Origin: Streptomyces cylindrosporus
GTDB taxonomy: Bacteria > Actinomycetota > Actinomycetes > Streptomycetales > Streptomycetaceae
Direction: 5' to 3'
DNA: 64,000 bases
Assembly (NCBI RefSeq): GCF_022698165.1
Contig: NZ_JALDAY010000022.1
Location: forward strand, 1-64,000
Shown here: one piece after another, positions 56,444-64,000 of the stretch
How positions within the stretch are numbered: the stretch's first letter is position 1
Layout: every line of letters starts with the position of its first letter
The notes under the pieces: model-generated
Database searches by the model: none
What the model was told of the DNA's origin: nothing
What the model saw: only the letters and a program-made list of their open reading frames with translations
Program-made: the position numbers and the translations under genes

Positions 56444-57850
56444 TCACCTCTTCTGCTCGAAGAGCCAGTCCCTGATTCCCTCGATGGTGTAGGCGGCCCG
56501 CCAGGTGCAGACGTGGTTGTCGACGCTGTTCTCCTCCAGGCCGGGCCAGACCACGGTGCCCTTCTTCAGTGCCACGAAGTTGACCGGTGTCTTCTTGGCC
56601 CGCATGGCCGCGGCGTACGGGGCGAACTCCCCGGGGGTGAGCTGGCCGTCCCAGACGGCACGGCTGATCTTCGCCCCCTCCTTCGCGAGGGTGTCCATGA
56701 TTCCGGTCATACCGGGGTACGCCTGCTCGTCGCCCTGTGACACCACGGCCCAGATCTTCTGCTTGGCCAGCGGCTTGACCTGGGAGAGGTCGTCCCACTG
56801 GCCGGCCACCAGGAAGGAAGCCGCGAACAGGTCGGGATAGGTGAAGTCGAGTGCGATCGAGGTGATCGTGCCGCCGGACTGTCCGGTGGTGTAGAGCCGC
56901 TTCCTGTCGATGCTGTACTTGTCGGCCAGCGACTCGATCAGGCCCTTGATGGTCTTGAGGGCCGGCGCGTTGCCGTCGCTGCCCTCGTCCGTCTCGCTGG
57001 TGAACTGCGGTGCCAGGACGAAGCATTCGTGCTTGGCCTGCTCGCTCGGGCTCGCCCAGATCACGGCCCCGAGTCCCTGGGTGAGGGTGATGAGCGGGTT
57101 CGTGCTGGTCGTGCCGCCGTCGTGCATGAACAGCACCATCGGATACGACTTGTGCCGGTCGTAGTTCTTCGGCACGAACAGGTTGTACTGCAAGGAGTTG
57201 CCGGTCTCGGCGTCCGTGTACTTCAGCTGCTGGAAGTCGTCGACGATCAGGTTGTCGACCTTGCTCGTCGTGACGGCTTCGCTGCTCGCGGCGTACATGC
57301 CGCCCGCGGCCGTGGTCACCGCGGCGACCTGGGTCACCTCGGCCGACGCGGTCTTCAGCGTGGGCGGTGTCATACCGCCCCCGCCGCCGGGACCGCCGCT
57401 CGGAGAGCCCGACGGCGAGGCGGTGGCCGACGGCGAGGCGGAGGAGGACGACGAGCCCGAGGAGAAGTGGTCCTCGTACAGACGGGCCGCGTCGTCGAGC
57501 GGGGAGAGTTCGATGACGACGTACTCGCCGTTGATCCCGTGTCCGGCCTTCGCCGCCGAGGTGTTGGCGTAGACGTTGGTCACGGTCCTGTCGGTGACCT
57601 TGAACGTGGACCGGGTCAGTTTCGACGTGTCGATCGCGGTGTCGTACCTGAGGGCCACCGCGGTGAGTTTCTGTCCGTCGCCGAACACCTCGGTGATGGC
57701 GGTGGCCTCAAGGATTTTGCCGCTCTGCGCGGCCAGCTGGGTCCCGCGCGCCGCGGTGCTCGACGAGGCGGAGGAGTCGGAAGAGCAGGCACCGATGGCG
57801 GGGGCGGCGGCTGCCGCGGCGATTCCGGCCAGGACACTCCGGCGTTTCAC
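56444..57850 (-). CDS. Lipoprotein alpha/beta hydrolase (PHB-depolymerase/peptidase-like)
   Basis: A 468-residue exported hydrolase. VKRRSVLAGIAAAAAAPAIGACSSD is a combined Tat/lipobox signal (lipidated Cys at GAC). An N-terminal domain (ITEVFGDGQKLTAVALRYDTAID) is joined by a Ser/Pro/Gly linker (SASPSATASPSGSPSGG) to the hydrolase: SYPMVLFMHDGGTTS, the elbow TTGQSGGTITSIALD and the final His in NHVCTWRAAYTIEGIRDWL. GTG at 57850 follows GAAGGAGAAG. It lies divergent from the tannase-like gene. Substrate unknown; it belongs to the ester-hydrolase island. Confidence 0.82.
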   Translation of the reverse strand: MKRRSVLAGIAAAAAAPAIGACSSDSSASSSTAARGTQLAAQSGKILEATAITEVFGDGQKLTAVALRYDTAIDTSKLTRSTFKVTDRTVTNVYANTSAAKAGHGINGEYVVIELSPLDDAARLYEDHFSSGSSSSSASPSATASPSGSPSGGPGGGGGMTPPTLKTASAEVTQVAAVTTAAGGMYAASSEAVTTSKVDNLIVDDFQQLKYTDAETGNSLQYNLFVPKNYDRHKSYPMVLFMHDGGTTSTNPLITLTQGLGAVIWASPSEQAKHECFVLAPQFTSETDEGSDGNAPALKTIKGLIESLADKYSIDRKRLYTTGQSGGTITSIALDFTYPDLFAASFLVAGQWDDLSQVKPLAKQKIWAVVSQGDEQAYPGMTGIMDTLAKEGAKISRAVWDGQLTPGEFAPYAAAMRAKKTPVNFVALKKGTVVWPGLEENSVDNHVCTWRAAYTIEGIRDWLFEQKR

Positions 57851-58148
57851 GGATTCTTCTCCTTCTGCCGCGTGTGGGGGACGTCGATACGTACGAGGGC
57901 GGTGACCGCCCTCGTATCGATGTTCGCCTTCGGACCCTAGGGCCGCCACAACAGAATCGTCCACAATTTCGTCGACACTTAGGGAATTCAGAGCCACTGC
58001 GACCGGCGGTGCCGGCTCATGTCGATCTCCTGTGAATGGCGGCAGATCGTTGGCAATATCGTCAACATGCCGCCTACGTTCGAAAGGACAGGAGCCGCAG
58101 GCCGGTGGGAACCGGGGGGCCGGCCGCGTACCGGAGAGGTCAACAGAC
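57851..58148. promoter_or_regulatory. Divergent promoter region of lipoprotein hydrolase and tannase-like genes
   Basis: A 298-base gap with two related motifs. GTTGGCAATATCGTCAAC at 58049-58066 is a palindrome at 14 of 18 positions, 83 bases before the tannase start. GTCCACAATTTCGTCGAC at 57959-57976 matches it at 13 of 18 and lies 109 bases from the lipoprotein start. The shared core CAATNTCGTC suggests one regulator for both promoters. Confidence 0.5.
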
Positions 58149-59804
58149 GTGAAGCACAAGTCAGTTCAGCGCAGGACCGTCGTCATGGGAATCGGCGCGA
58201 CCGCCGGGGTCGCGGCGCTCGGCGGCATCACCCTCGGCGGGCAGGCGTCGGCCGCGACGAGTTCCTCGTCCTCCGGCGGTCTGGTCTTCGACCCGGACGC
58301 GTACACGGAGATCACGACCACCATCACGGGCGCTGATCTGAAGGACCACCAGGTGACCTACCACTTCTGGAAGGCCATCACGTACGTCGCCAAGCCGGTC
58401 GACGAGGAGTACCAGAGCCTGATCGTCAGCGTGCCCGTCGAGATCGACGGCAAGGCCGTGGACGCGAGCGACGCGCCGATCGTCGTGTCCAATGTGATCG
58501 CCGGTTACATGCCGTCCTCCGTCGCGACGGCCACGGGTGTCGGCGGCGCCGCGATGACCGGGACGCCCCCGAACGGCGGAAGCGGTCCCTCGGCCTCGGC
58601 CTCCGCGTCTCCGTCCGCGTCCGCGTCTCCTTCTGCTTCTGCGTCTGCCACCGCCACTGCCACCGCGACGCCGGAGCCGGGCGGGGGCGGTGCCGCCGCC
58701 ATGCCGAAGATGGCCCTGCTGGCGGGATACGTCGTCGTGGAGCCGGGCGCCCGGGGCCGCTCGCTGACGAACTCCAGTGGTGAGTACTACGGCACGGCCC
58801 CCGCCGCGATCGTCGACCTCAAGGCGGTCGTACGGTACATCAGGTCGAACAAGGGCCGTATCCCCGGCAACGTCGACCGGATCATCTCCGCCGGTGTCAG
58901 CGCCGGAGGCGCCCTGTCCGCGCTGGTCGGCGCGTCCGGCGACAGCCCGCTGTACGCCGAGTACCTCAAGGAGATCGGCGCCGCCGACGCGTCCGACGCG
59001 GTCTTCGCGACCGGCGCCTGGTGCCCGATCGCCGACCTGGAGCACGCCGACGGCGCCTACGAGTGGAACTGGGGCACCAACGTCACGCAGACCACCGGCG
59101 CGGTCGTAGACCAGACGGTCTCCAAGCAGCTCCAGGCCCAGTTCGCGGAGTACCAGGCGTCCCTGAAGCTGCGCGGCATGGACGGCTTCGGCCCGCTCAC
59201 CGCCCGCAACTACGACGACTACCTCCTCGACACCTTCATCCGCCCGTCGGCCACCACCTACCTCAAGGCCCTGTCGGACACCGACCGCGAGACCTACCTG
59301 GCCGCCAACACGGACATCGGCTGGGACGGCGAGAAGGCGACCTTCACCTGGTCGCAGTACCTCGCGCACGTCGGCGCCCGCAAGAAGACCACGCCCGCGT
59401 TCGACGCCTTCGACCTGTCGGCCGGCGAGAACAACGAGTTCGGCACCGGTACCACCGAGGCCCGCCACTTCACGGCGTACGGCGCGAAGAACGACACCAC
59501 GGGCCTGAGCACCAAGCGGGTCGCGAGCGACATCCCCGCGAAGCTGCGGCTGATGAACCCGATGCACTTCATCACCGACCAGCCCAACTCCCGGCGCTCC
59601 AAGCACTGGTGGATCCGCCTGGGCACCAAGGACACCGACACCGCGCTGACGGTCTCCGCCAACCTGGCCACGGCCCTGGACAACCTCGGCGACGACGTCA
59701 ACTACCTCTTCTACTGGGACCAGGGCCACGGCGCCAACATCGACCTCGGCGACTTCGTGACCTGGATCGCCGACATCTCGGGCCACGGGAGCCGGAAGAA
59801 GTAG
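58149..59804 (+). CDS. Secreted subtype-B-tannase-like esterase
   Basis: A 551-residue exported alpha/beta hydrolase. The signal is Tat-like (QRRTVVMGIGATAG). Catalytic blocks: SGEYYGTAPAAIVDLKAVVRYIRSNKGRIPGN (in part), the elbow SAGVSAGGALSALVGASG, AWCPIADLEHADGAYEWNWG, and near the end an Asp in GTKDTDTALTV and a His in YWDQGHGANIDLGDF. These fit subtype-B tannases, which split gallate esters. A Ser/Ala/Thr-rich low-complexity insert (SASASPSASASPSASA, about residues 148-180) interrupts the early part of the domain. GTG at 58149 follows GGAGAGG. Family assignment is by motif recall, not search. Confidence 0.78.
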   Translation: MKHKSVQRRTVVMGIGATAGVAALGGITLGGQASAATSSSSSGGLVFDPDAYTEITTTITGADLKDHQVTYHFWKAITYVAKPVDEEYQSLIVSVPVEIDGKAVDASDAPIVVSNVIAGYMPSSVATATGVGGAAMTGTPPNGGSGPSASASASPSASASPSASASATATATATPEPGGGGAAAMPKMALLAGYVVVEPGARGRSLTNSSGEYYGTAPAAIVDLKAVVRYIRSNKGRIPGNVDRIISAGVSAGGALSALVGASGDSPLYAEYLKEIGAADASDAVFATGAWCPIADLEHADGAYEWNWGTNVTQTTGAVVDQTVSKQLQAQFAEYQASLKLRGMDGFGPLTARNYDDYLLDTFIRPSATTYLKALSDTDRETYLAANTDIGWDGEKATFTWSQYLAHVGARKKTTPAFDAFDLSAGENNEFGTGTTEARHFTAYGAKNDTTGLSTKRVASDIPAKLRLMNPMHFITDQPNSRRSKHWWIRLGTKDTDTALTVSANLATALDNLGDDVNYLFYWDQGHGANIDLGDFVTWIADISGHGSRKK

Positions 59805-59809
59805 CGTCC

Positions 59810-59839
59810 GGGGGGCGGCCTCGGCGCCGGCCGCCCCCC
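59810..59839. terminator. Hairpin between convergent tannase-like and carboxylesterase genes
   Basis: GGGGGGCGGCC at 59810-59820 and its exact complement at 59829-59839, with an eight-base loop, inside the 49-base gap. It should stop both converging transcripts. Confidence 0.87.
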
Positions 59840-59853
59840 ACCCCGTCCGCTTC

Positions 59854-61590
59854 TCAGTACTCCGTCGTCTGCGACTCCAAGTACGTCTTCAGGAACGCGT
59901 ACTTGGCATCGCTGTCCGCCGCCGGGACCGGCGCGAATCCGTCGCCGATCTCCATCGACAGCGGCCTTCCCGTGCGCAGGGCCGGCCAGGCGGGCAGTGG
60001 GTCGGAGTGGCGGGCCGGGCTGTTGGGGTTGCCCGTGGCGGCGAAGTTGACGACGTACGACGAGACCGTGTCGGCGATCGTGTGGTCCTGGTCGGTCCAC
60101 GGGCGGTCGGTGCCGTCGAGGCCGCCGAAGAGGTAGTACAGGTCGGCGCCGTGGTAGGCGCCCGCCGACGCGGCGTCCTGGCCCGGCATGATCGGGTTGC
60201 TGGTGTCGGTGCCCGGCGGGGTGTGGCTCCAGAAGTAGTTGTAGACGGGGCTGCGGTTGCTGGCGGTGGTGCGGAACTGGGTGCCCCACAGGAAGGTGGA
60301 GACCCGCTCCTCGTCCCTGGCGTAGGCGTTGTACTGGGCGGCGGCCTCCGCGTCGGTGGCCGCCGGGTAGAGCGCGAGGAAGTCCGCCGCCCGGTCGCCG
60401 AACGTGGTCGTCGCGTACGCCTGGAACTGGGCGACCGTCATCGCCAGCGTCGGCGAGGCGCCGTTCTCGTCCTTGTTGTTGCCGGTGTAGACCGGTACGT
60501 CGGTCTCGGTCCGGGAGGTCATCGCGCCGGTGTACGTGGTCGGCAGGACATAGCCGTCCAGGACGTTGCCGAAGCTGGTGCCCGCGCTCGGGGCGCCGGG
60601 GGCGTAGACCTTGGCCACGATCTCGTCCGCGGACAGCGCGCGCAGACCGGCGAGCGAGGAGGCTCCCATGTACGTGGTGAACGCGGTGCCGTTGGCCTCG
60701 GCGGCGGCCAACGTGCTGTAGCCGCCCGCCACATGACCGAGCGCGGGGTCCTTGGTGTACTGCACACCGGACGACAGCAGGGCCCGGTGGTACAGGCCGC
60801 GCGCCAGCCGGGAGATCATCAGGATGTTGACGAACGACGAGCCGTGCGACCAGCCGGCGATCGTGACCCGCTCCGGGTCGCCGCCGAACGCGGCGATGTT
60901 GCGGCGCACCCACTTCAGCGCCGCCACGGTGTCCATGACCCCCCAGTTGCCGGAGGCGGCGTGCCCGGACTCGGCGCTCAGCTCGGGGTGCGCGAGGTTG
61001 CCGAAGGCGCCGACCCGGTGGTTGAAGGTGACGACGACCGCGCCCTTGGCCGCGAGGTTCGCCCCGTCGTACACCGGCTGCGAGGCCCACATGGCGCTGT
61101 TGCGGCCGCCGTAGATCCAGACGAAGACCGGGCGACGCTCGCGCGAAACCGCCGAAGTGGATGAACTGGCCGCGCTCGTCCATACGTTGAGGTTCAGGCA
61201 GTCCTCGCTGAGCGGCGGCACCTTGTCGGCGTCGATGCCGGTGACGGGCTGCGGGCAGGCCGCGCCCCAGGTGTCGGCGGCTCGGACGCCCTTCCAGGAC
61301 GGCGCCGGGCGCGGCGGGCGCCAGCGGTTCTCGCCGGCGGTGGAGGCGGCGTACGGGATGCCCTTGTAGACGGTGACGCCGTCGCGGGCGGACGGCACGC
61401 CGGTCACCAGCCCGGACTCCGTACGCACCGGACGGTCCTCGGACCTCGCCGTGTCGCGCGTGGCGGCCGTCGCCGGGACGGCCGTCACACCGCCGAGAAG
61501 GGCGGCACCGGCCGCCGCGCCGCCCAGGAAACGACGACGGCCGAGCCCGGCGTCGGCGTGGAGCGGCTGGGGCACGTCTCTCGAACTCAC
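59854..61590 (-). CDS. Secreted type-B carboxylesterase
   Basis: A 578-residue carboxylesterase/lipase. Tat signal GRRRFLGGAAAGAALLGG; then GLVTGVPSARDGVTVYKGIPYA, EDCLNLNVWT, VFVWIYGGRNSAMWASQPVYDG (in part: VFVWIYGG), the elbow TIAGWSHGSSFVN (Ser nucleophile; the common GESAG is GWSHG here) and the late catalytic His in GAYHGADLYYLFGG. GTG at 61590 follows AGGGAGA. Part of the ester-hydrolase island; acts outside the cell on an unknown ester. Confidence 0.88.
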   Translation of the reverse strand: MSSRDVPQPLHADAGLGRRRFLGGAAAGAALLGGVTAVPATAATRDTARSEDRPVRTESGLVTGVPSARDGVTVYKGIPYAASTAGENRWRPPRPAPSWKGVRAADTWGAACPQPVTGIDADKVPPLSEDCLNLNVWTSAASSSTSAVSRERRPVFVWIYGGRNSAMWASQPVYDGANLAAKGAVVVTFNHRVGAFGNLAHPELSAESGHAASGNWGVMDTVAALKWVRRNIAAFGGDPERVTIAGWSHGSSFVNILMISRLARGLYHRALLSSGVQYTKDPALGHVAGGYSTLAAAEANGTAFTTYMGASSLAGLRALSADEIVAKVYAPGAPSAGTSFGNVLDGYVLPTTYTGAMTSRTETDVPVYTGNNKDENGASPTLAMTVAQFQAYATTTFGDRAADFLALYPAATDAEAAAQYNAYARDEERVSTFLWGTQFRTTASNRSPVYNYFWSHTPPGTDTSNPIMPGQDAASAGAYHGADLYYLFGGLDGTDRPWTDQDHTIADTVSSYVVNFAATGNPNSPARHSDPLPAWPALRTGRPLSMEIGDGFAPVPAADSDAKYAFLKTYLESQTTEY

Positions 61591-62010
61591 GAAGTCTCCC
61601 TGTCTGCGGGCGAGCCAGGGCGAGCGGGGTACGCCGCTCATGGCGCGGCTCTGTCCCCGGCCCGCCCACGGATGACCGGATCAACCGATGAACGGATACG
61701 AGTCGCCTCATGCTGTGCTCGGGCCCCTCCGGCCACAACCGGCGGCGCACGGACTCACAGCGTCCGTGGCGCAGGCTGAGGTTGCGCGTCGTACGGGTTG
61801 ACAGCGCCGTCGGGCCCGTCGCACGCGGTCGGGGCGTGCGTACGACTTCCGTACCTGCGCCGGGAGCCTGCCGGGGGTTGGATTCAAAGGTCGACGACAA
61901 AGGCCGCCGAACGCGCAACTTAAGCGTTCACTCCGCAGGTGGCCGAAGTCGCCCGAGTGCGCTCTAACGTGACGCCCCGCCACGGGAGCCGCTCGACGTG
62001 AGGACAGGAC
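61591..62010. other. Intergenic region between carboxylesterase and ABC importer
   Basis: A 420-base gap without a gene. A TTGACA lies at 61798 but no matching -10 is clear. GTCGACGACAAAG at 61890-61902 is, on the minus strand, a partial copy (10 of 13) of the CAATTTCGTCGAC motif found before the lipoprotein hydrolase. A short GGATN-rich stretch at 61672-61698 precedes the carboxylesterase start. Promoters for both genes must lie here. Confidence 0.4.
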
Positions 62011-63339
62011 ATGCGAAATTTCAGGGGACGGCCGGGAATGCTCGCCGCGATGCTCGCCTTCGGACTGGCCGCGGTGTCCGCCTGTTCCGGTGGCAGCACC
62101 GCCGCCCCGTCGGGCAAGGTCGCGAACACCGAGGGCGCGGCGCCGAAGGGCGTGACGCTCACGCTGTGGCACAACACCGCCGACTCGAAGGCGCTGCTCG
62201 ACCTCTACAAGGCGTACGAGAAGAAGTCCGGCAACACGATCAAGCTGGTCGACATCCCCGCTGACAGCTTCCCCAGCACCGTGCAGACCAAGTGGGCGAC
62301 CGGGGCCCGCCCCGACATCCTGGAGTGGCACGGGAACCGGACCGACGCGCTCTCGCTGAACGCCGCCGGCACCATGCTCGACCTGAGCAAGCTCCCCTTC
62401 GTGGCGAAGGAGGGCGACCTCGCCACGGTCTCCGGCAGCGTGGGCGGCAAGACGTACGCGGCCACCATCGGCGCCCTGTCGATATCGGGGATCTTCTACA
62501 ACAAGCAGGTCTTCGCGAAGGCCGGACTCCAACCCCCGCAGACGTACGACGACTTGGCGGCCGACTGCAAGGTCCTCAAGGCCAAGACCCCCGGCGTCGC
62601 CCCGCTGTTCGAGGCGGGCGGCTCCCAGTGGCCGCCGCAGATCCTCAGCGCCTTCAACTACCTGGCCGAGTCCAACGAGAACCAGGCGTACGACACCTCG
62701 ATCCTCAACGGCAAGGCGAAACTCAGCGACGCGGACGGCCCCTTCGTGGCCGCGCTGACCGCCTACGACAAGCTGCGCACGGCCGGCTGCTTCAACTCCG
62801 ACCGCACCACGGCCAAATGGGAGGACCAGATGAAGGCGGTCCTCGACGGCAAGGCCGCGATGGTGGCGCAGAACTCGGACAGCATCGGCCTGCTGAACTC
62901 CGACGCGAACGGCGACACCGCCAAGGTCGACGCGTCGGTGGGATTCGTCGGGGTGTCGGCGACCAAGGCGGTGGCCAACTACGCGCCCAGCCCGCTCGGC
63001 ACCTACTACGTCCCGAGCACCGGCGACTCCGAGAAGGAACGCGCGGCGGTCGACTTCATCGAGTTCGCGACCGGCGCCGGATACGCCGACTACATCAAGG
63101 AGGCGAAGATCATCCCCACGCTCTCCGGCACCACGACCCCTGAGTTGCAGGGCCTCCTCCAGGACGTGAAGAAGGCGTACGACCAGGGAGCCACCCTCTC
63201 CTTCAACTCCGAGATCCCCGGCTTCGGCAACTTCGGGCCCGAGTCCTCCAAGCTGCTGGCCGACCAGGAGTCGCCGCAGCAGGTGGCCGCGAAGATGCAG
63301 GCGTTCTACCAGCAGGCCGCGGCCGCGGCGAAGCAGTGA
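62011..63339 (+). CDS. ABC importer solute-binding lipoprotein (sugar type)
   Basis: A 442-residue family-1 extracellular binding protein. Lipobox GLAAVSACSGG; then GVTLTLWHNTADSKALLDLYKAYEK (in part), PDILEWHGNRT, SISGIFYNKQVFAKAGLQPPQTYDDL and FVAALTAYDKLRTAGCF, all usual for sugar-binding proteins. It captures a sugar or glycoside outside the membrane for the permeases that follow. The permease ATG is one base after its stop. Position beside the esterases suggests uptake of their products. Confidence 0.92.
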   Translation: MRNFRGRPGMLAAMLAFGLAAVSACSGGSTAAPSGKVANTEGAAPKGVTLTLWHNTADSKALLDLYKAYEKKSGNTIKLVDIPADSFPSTVQTKWATGARPDILEWHGNRTDALSLNAAGTMLDLSKLPFVAKEGDLATVSGSVGGKTYAATIGALSISGIFYNKQVFAKAGLQPPQTYDDLAADCKVLKAKTPGVAPLFEAGGSQWPPQILSAFNYLAESNENQAYDTSILNGKAKLSDADGPFVAALTAYDKLRTAGCFNSDRTTAKWEDQMKAVLDGKAAMVAQNSDSIGLLNSDANGDTAKVDASVGFVGVSATKAVANYAPSPLGTYYVPSTGDSEKERAAVDFIEFATGAGYADYIKEAKIIPTLSGTTTPELQGLLQDVKKAYDQGATLSFNSEIPGFGNFGPESSKLLADQESPQQVAAKMQAFYQQAAAAAKQ

Positions 63340-63340
63340 C

Positions 63341-64000
63341 ATGACGACGAACAAGGCCACGATCGCGGTCCGGCCGCTGGAAAAGCGCCGGCCCGCGGGC
63401 CGCTCCCTGATGTATCCACGGCGCAGGGCCTATCAGTACGCCTTCGCCCTGCCCGCCATCTGCCTGGTGTTCGTGTTCTTCGTGCTGCCGTTCGTCGCCA
63501 ACGCGTTCTTCGCCTTCGTCCGGTGGACGGGATACAGCTCCACCCTGACCTGGACGGGCTTGGACAACTTCAGGCTGCTCGACCAGGTCGGACTCCTCCG
63601 GCACGCGATCACGGTGACGGCGATCTACGCGGTCACCGCGATGGTGGTGCAGAACGGCGTCGGCCTCGCCCTGGCCACCGCCCTGCAGCGGACCGGCCGG
63701 GTCAACTCCGTGTTCCGTTCGGTGTTCTTCGTGCCCGTGCTGATCTCGCCGCTGGCCGCCGGCTACATCTGGGCGGCGGTCCTGGACGACCACGGACCGG
63801 CGAACGCGTTCCTGTCGGCGGTGCTGCCGGGCGACTTCCACTACGCCTGGCTCGGGCACGACACCTCGGCGCTGCTGACCGTCGCCTCCATCGACGCGTG
63901 GAAGCTGAGCGGGCTGGTCACGCTGGTGTACATCGCCGGCCTGAACCGCATCCCCGAACAGGTCCTCCAGGCGGCGACACTCGACGGCGCGGGCGCCTGG
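63341..64000 (+). CDS. ABC sugar permease, first subunit (cut by window end)
   Basis: The first 220 residues of a MalF/UgpA-type permease, translated directly from the DNA. After a basic N-terminus (RRAYQYAFALPAICLVFVFF) come helices including MVVQNGVGLALATAL and VFFVPVLISPLAAGYIW; WTGLDNFRLL is the usual loop, and the EAA-type loop starts at the very edge (IPEQVLQAATLDGAGAW). Rest of the gene and its partner permease lie beyond 64000. Confidence 0.92.
   Translation, partial: MTTNKATIAVRPLEKRRPAGRSLMYPRRRAYQYAFALPAICLVFVFFVLPFVANAFFAFVRWTGYSSTLTWTGLDNFRLLDQVGLLRHAITVTAIYAVTAMVVQNGVGLALATALQRTGRVNSVFRSVFFVPVLISPLAAGYIWAAVLDDHGPANAFLSAVLPGDFHYAWLGHDTSALLTVASIDAWKLSGLVTLVYIAGLNRIPEQVLQAATLDGAGAW

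Noticed and set aside
61798..61826. A sigma-70-type promoter at TTGACA
   Set aside because: No acceptable -10 sequence at the right distance on the plus strand.

Overview
The window looks like a core-chromosome segment of a Streptomyces or a very close relative. GC is very high with almost every third codon position G or C, GTG starts and short start/stop overlaps are common, and the gene families fit: a DUF5753/DUF397 pair next to an RsbW-like ATPase, Tat and lipoprotein exports, the futalosine menaquinone genes, a ResABC/CcdA cytochrome c maturation operon, and palindromic intergenic repeats typical of this genus. No tRNA, rRNA, CRISPR array or prophage is visible.

Layout. 1-1.1 kb: an IS5-family transposase and a compound palindromic repeat. 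1.1-6.3 kb: a Tat-exported steroid-dehydrogenase-like flavoprotein, a DUF6817-like protein, a LysR regulator, an RsbW-like ATPase and a helix-turn-helix/DUF397 pair. 6.3-9.8 kb: a large NACHT NTPase with a long HEAT array, a candidate defence protein. 9.8-14.9 kb: secreted FG-GAP and PNGase-A-like proteins divergent about a palindrome, then an FAD oxidoreductase and a PIG-L deacetylase, each overlapping the gene before it. 14.9-18.3 kb: a YceI-like protein and a DHA2 transporter that share carboxypeptidase-regulatory-like domains and a similar operator. 18.3-25 kb: lipid genes (two paralogous acyl-CoA ligases and a MaoC-like protein split by a 15-residue repeat array) and a TetR regulator.

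25-32.1 kb: DUF4229, GNAT, UdgX uracil-DNA glycosylase, then menaquinone genes mqnE, ubiX-like, mqnP and ubiD-like, interspersed with an Lrp/AsnC regulator and a rhomboid protease. 32.1-38.2 kb: PLDc_N membrane protein, LysR, EamA transporter, NCS1 permease, a repeat-bearing membrane protein, and a divergent ArsR/quinone oxidoreductase pair. 38.1-38.8 kb: repeat-rich DNA without a convincing gene. 38.8-44.3 kb: SigE-like sigma factor with its partner, transglutaminase-like protein, PucR regulator, cytosine-deaminase-like enzyme, 2OG-Fe(II) oxygenase and SRPBCC protein.

44.3-52.1 kb: ccsB, resB, ccdA and resA, a NodB-like lipoprotein, a histidine phosphatase and hemL, all on the minus strand; this region links tetrapyrrole supply with haem attachment to cytochrome c. 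52.1-53.1 kb: a repeat-dense regulatory stretch and a small hypothetical gene. 53.4-64 kb: a secreted ester-hydrolase island (two CE1-type esterases, a lipoprotein hydrolase, a subtype-B-tannase-like enzyme, a type-B carboxylesterase) followed by a sugar-type ABC importer that runs off the window. The island plausibly releases and imports products of plant polyphenol or polysaccharide esters.

The best candidates for unusual biology are the NACHT-HEAT protein beside the DUF5753/DUF397/ATPase set, the transporter/YceI pair with a shared domain and operator, the repeat array inside the MaoC protein, and the shared motif in the ester-hydrolase island.
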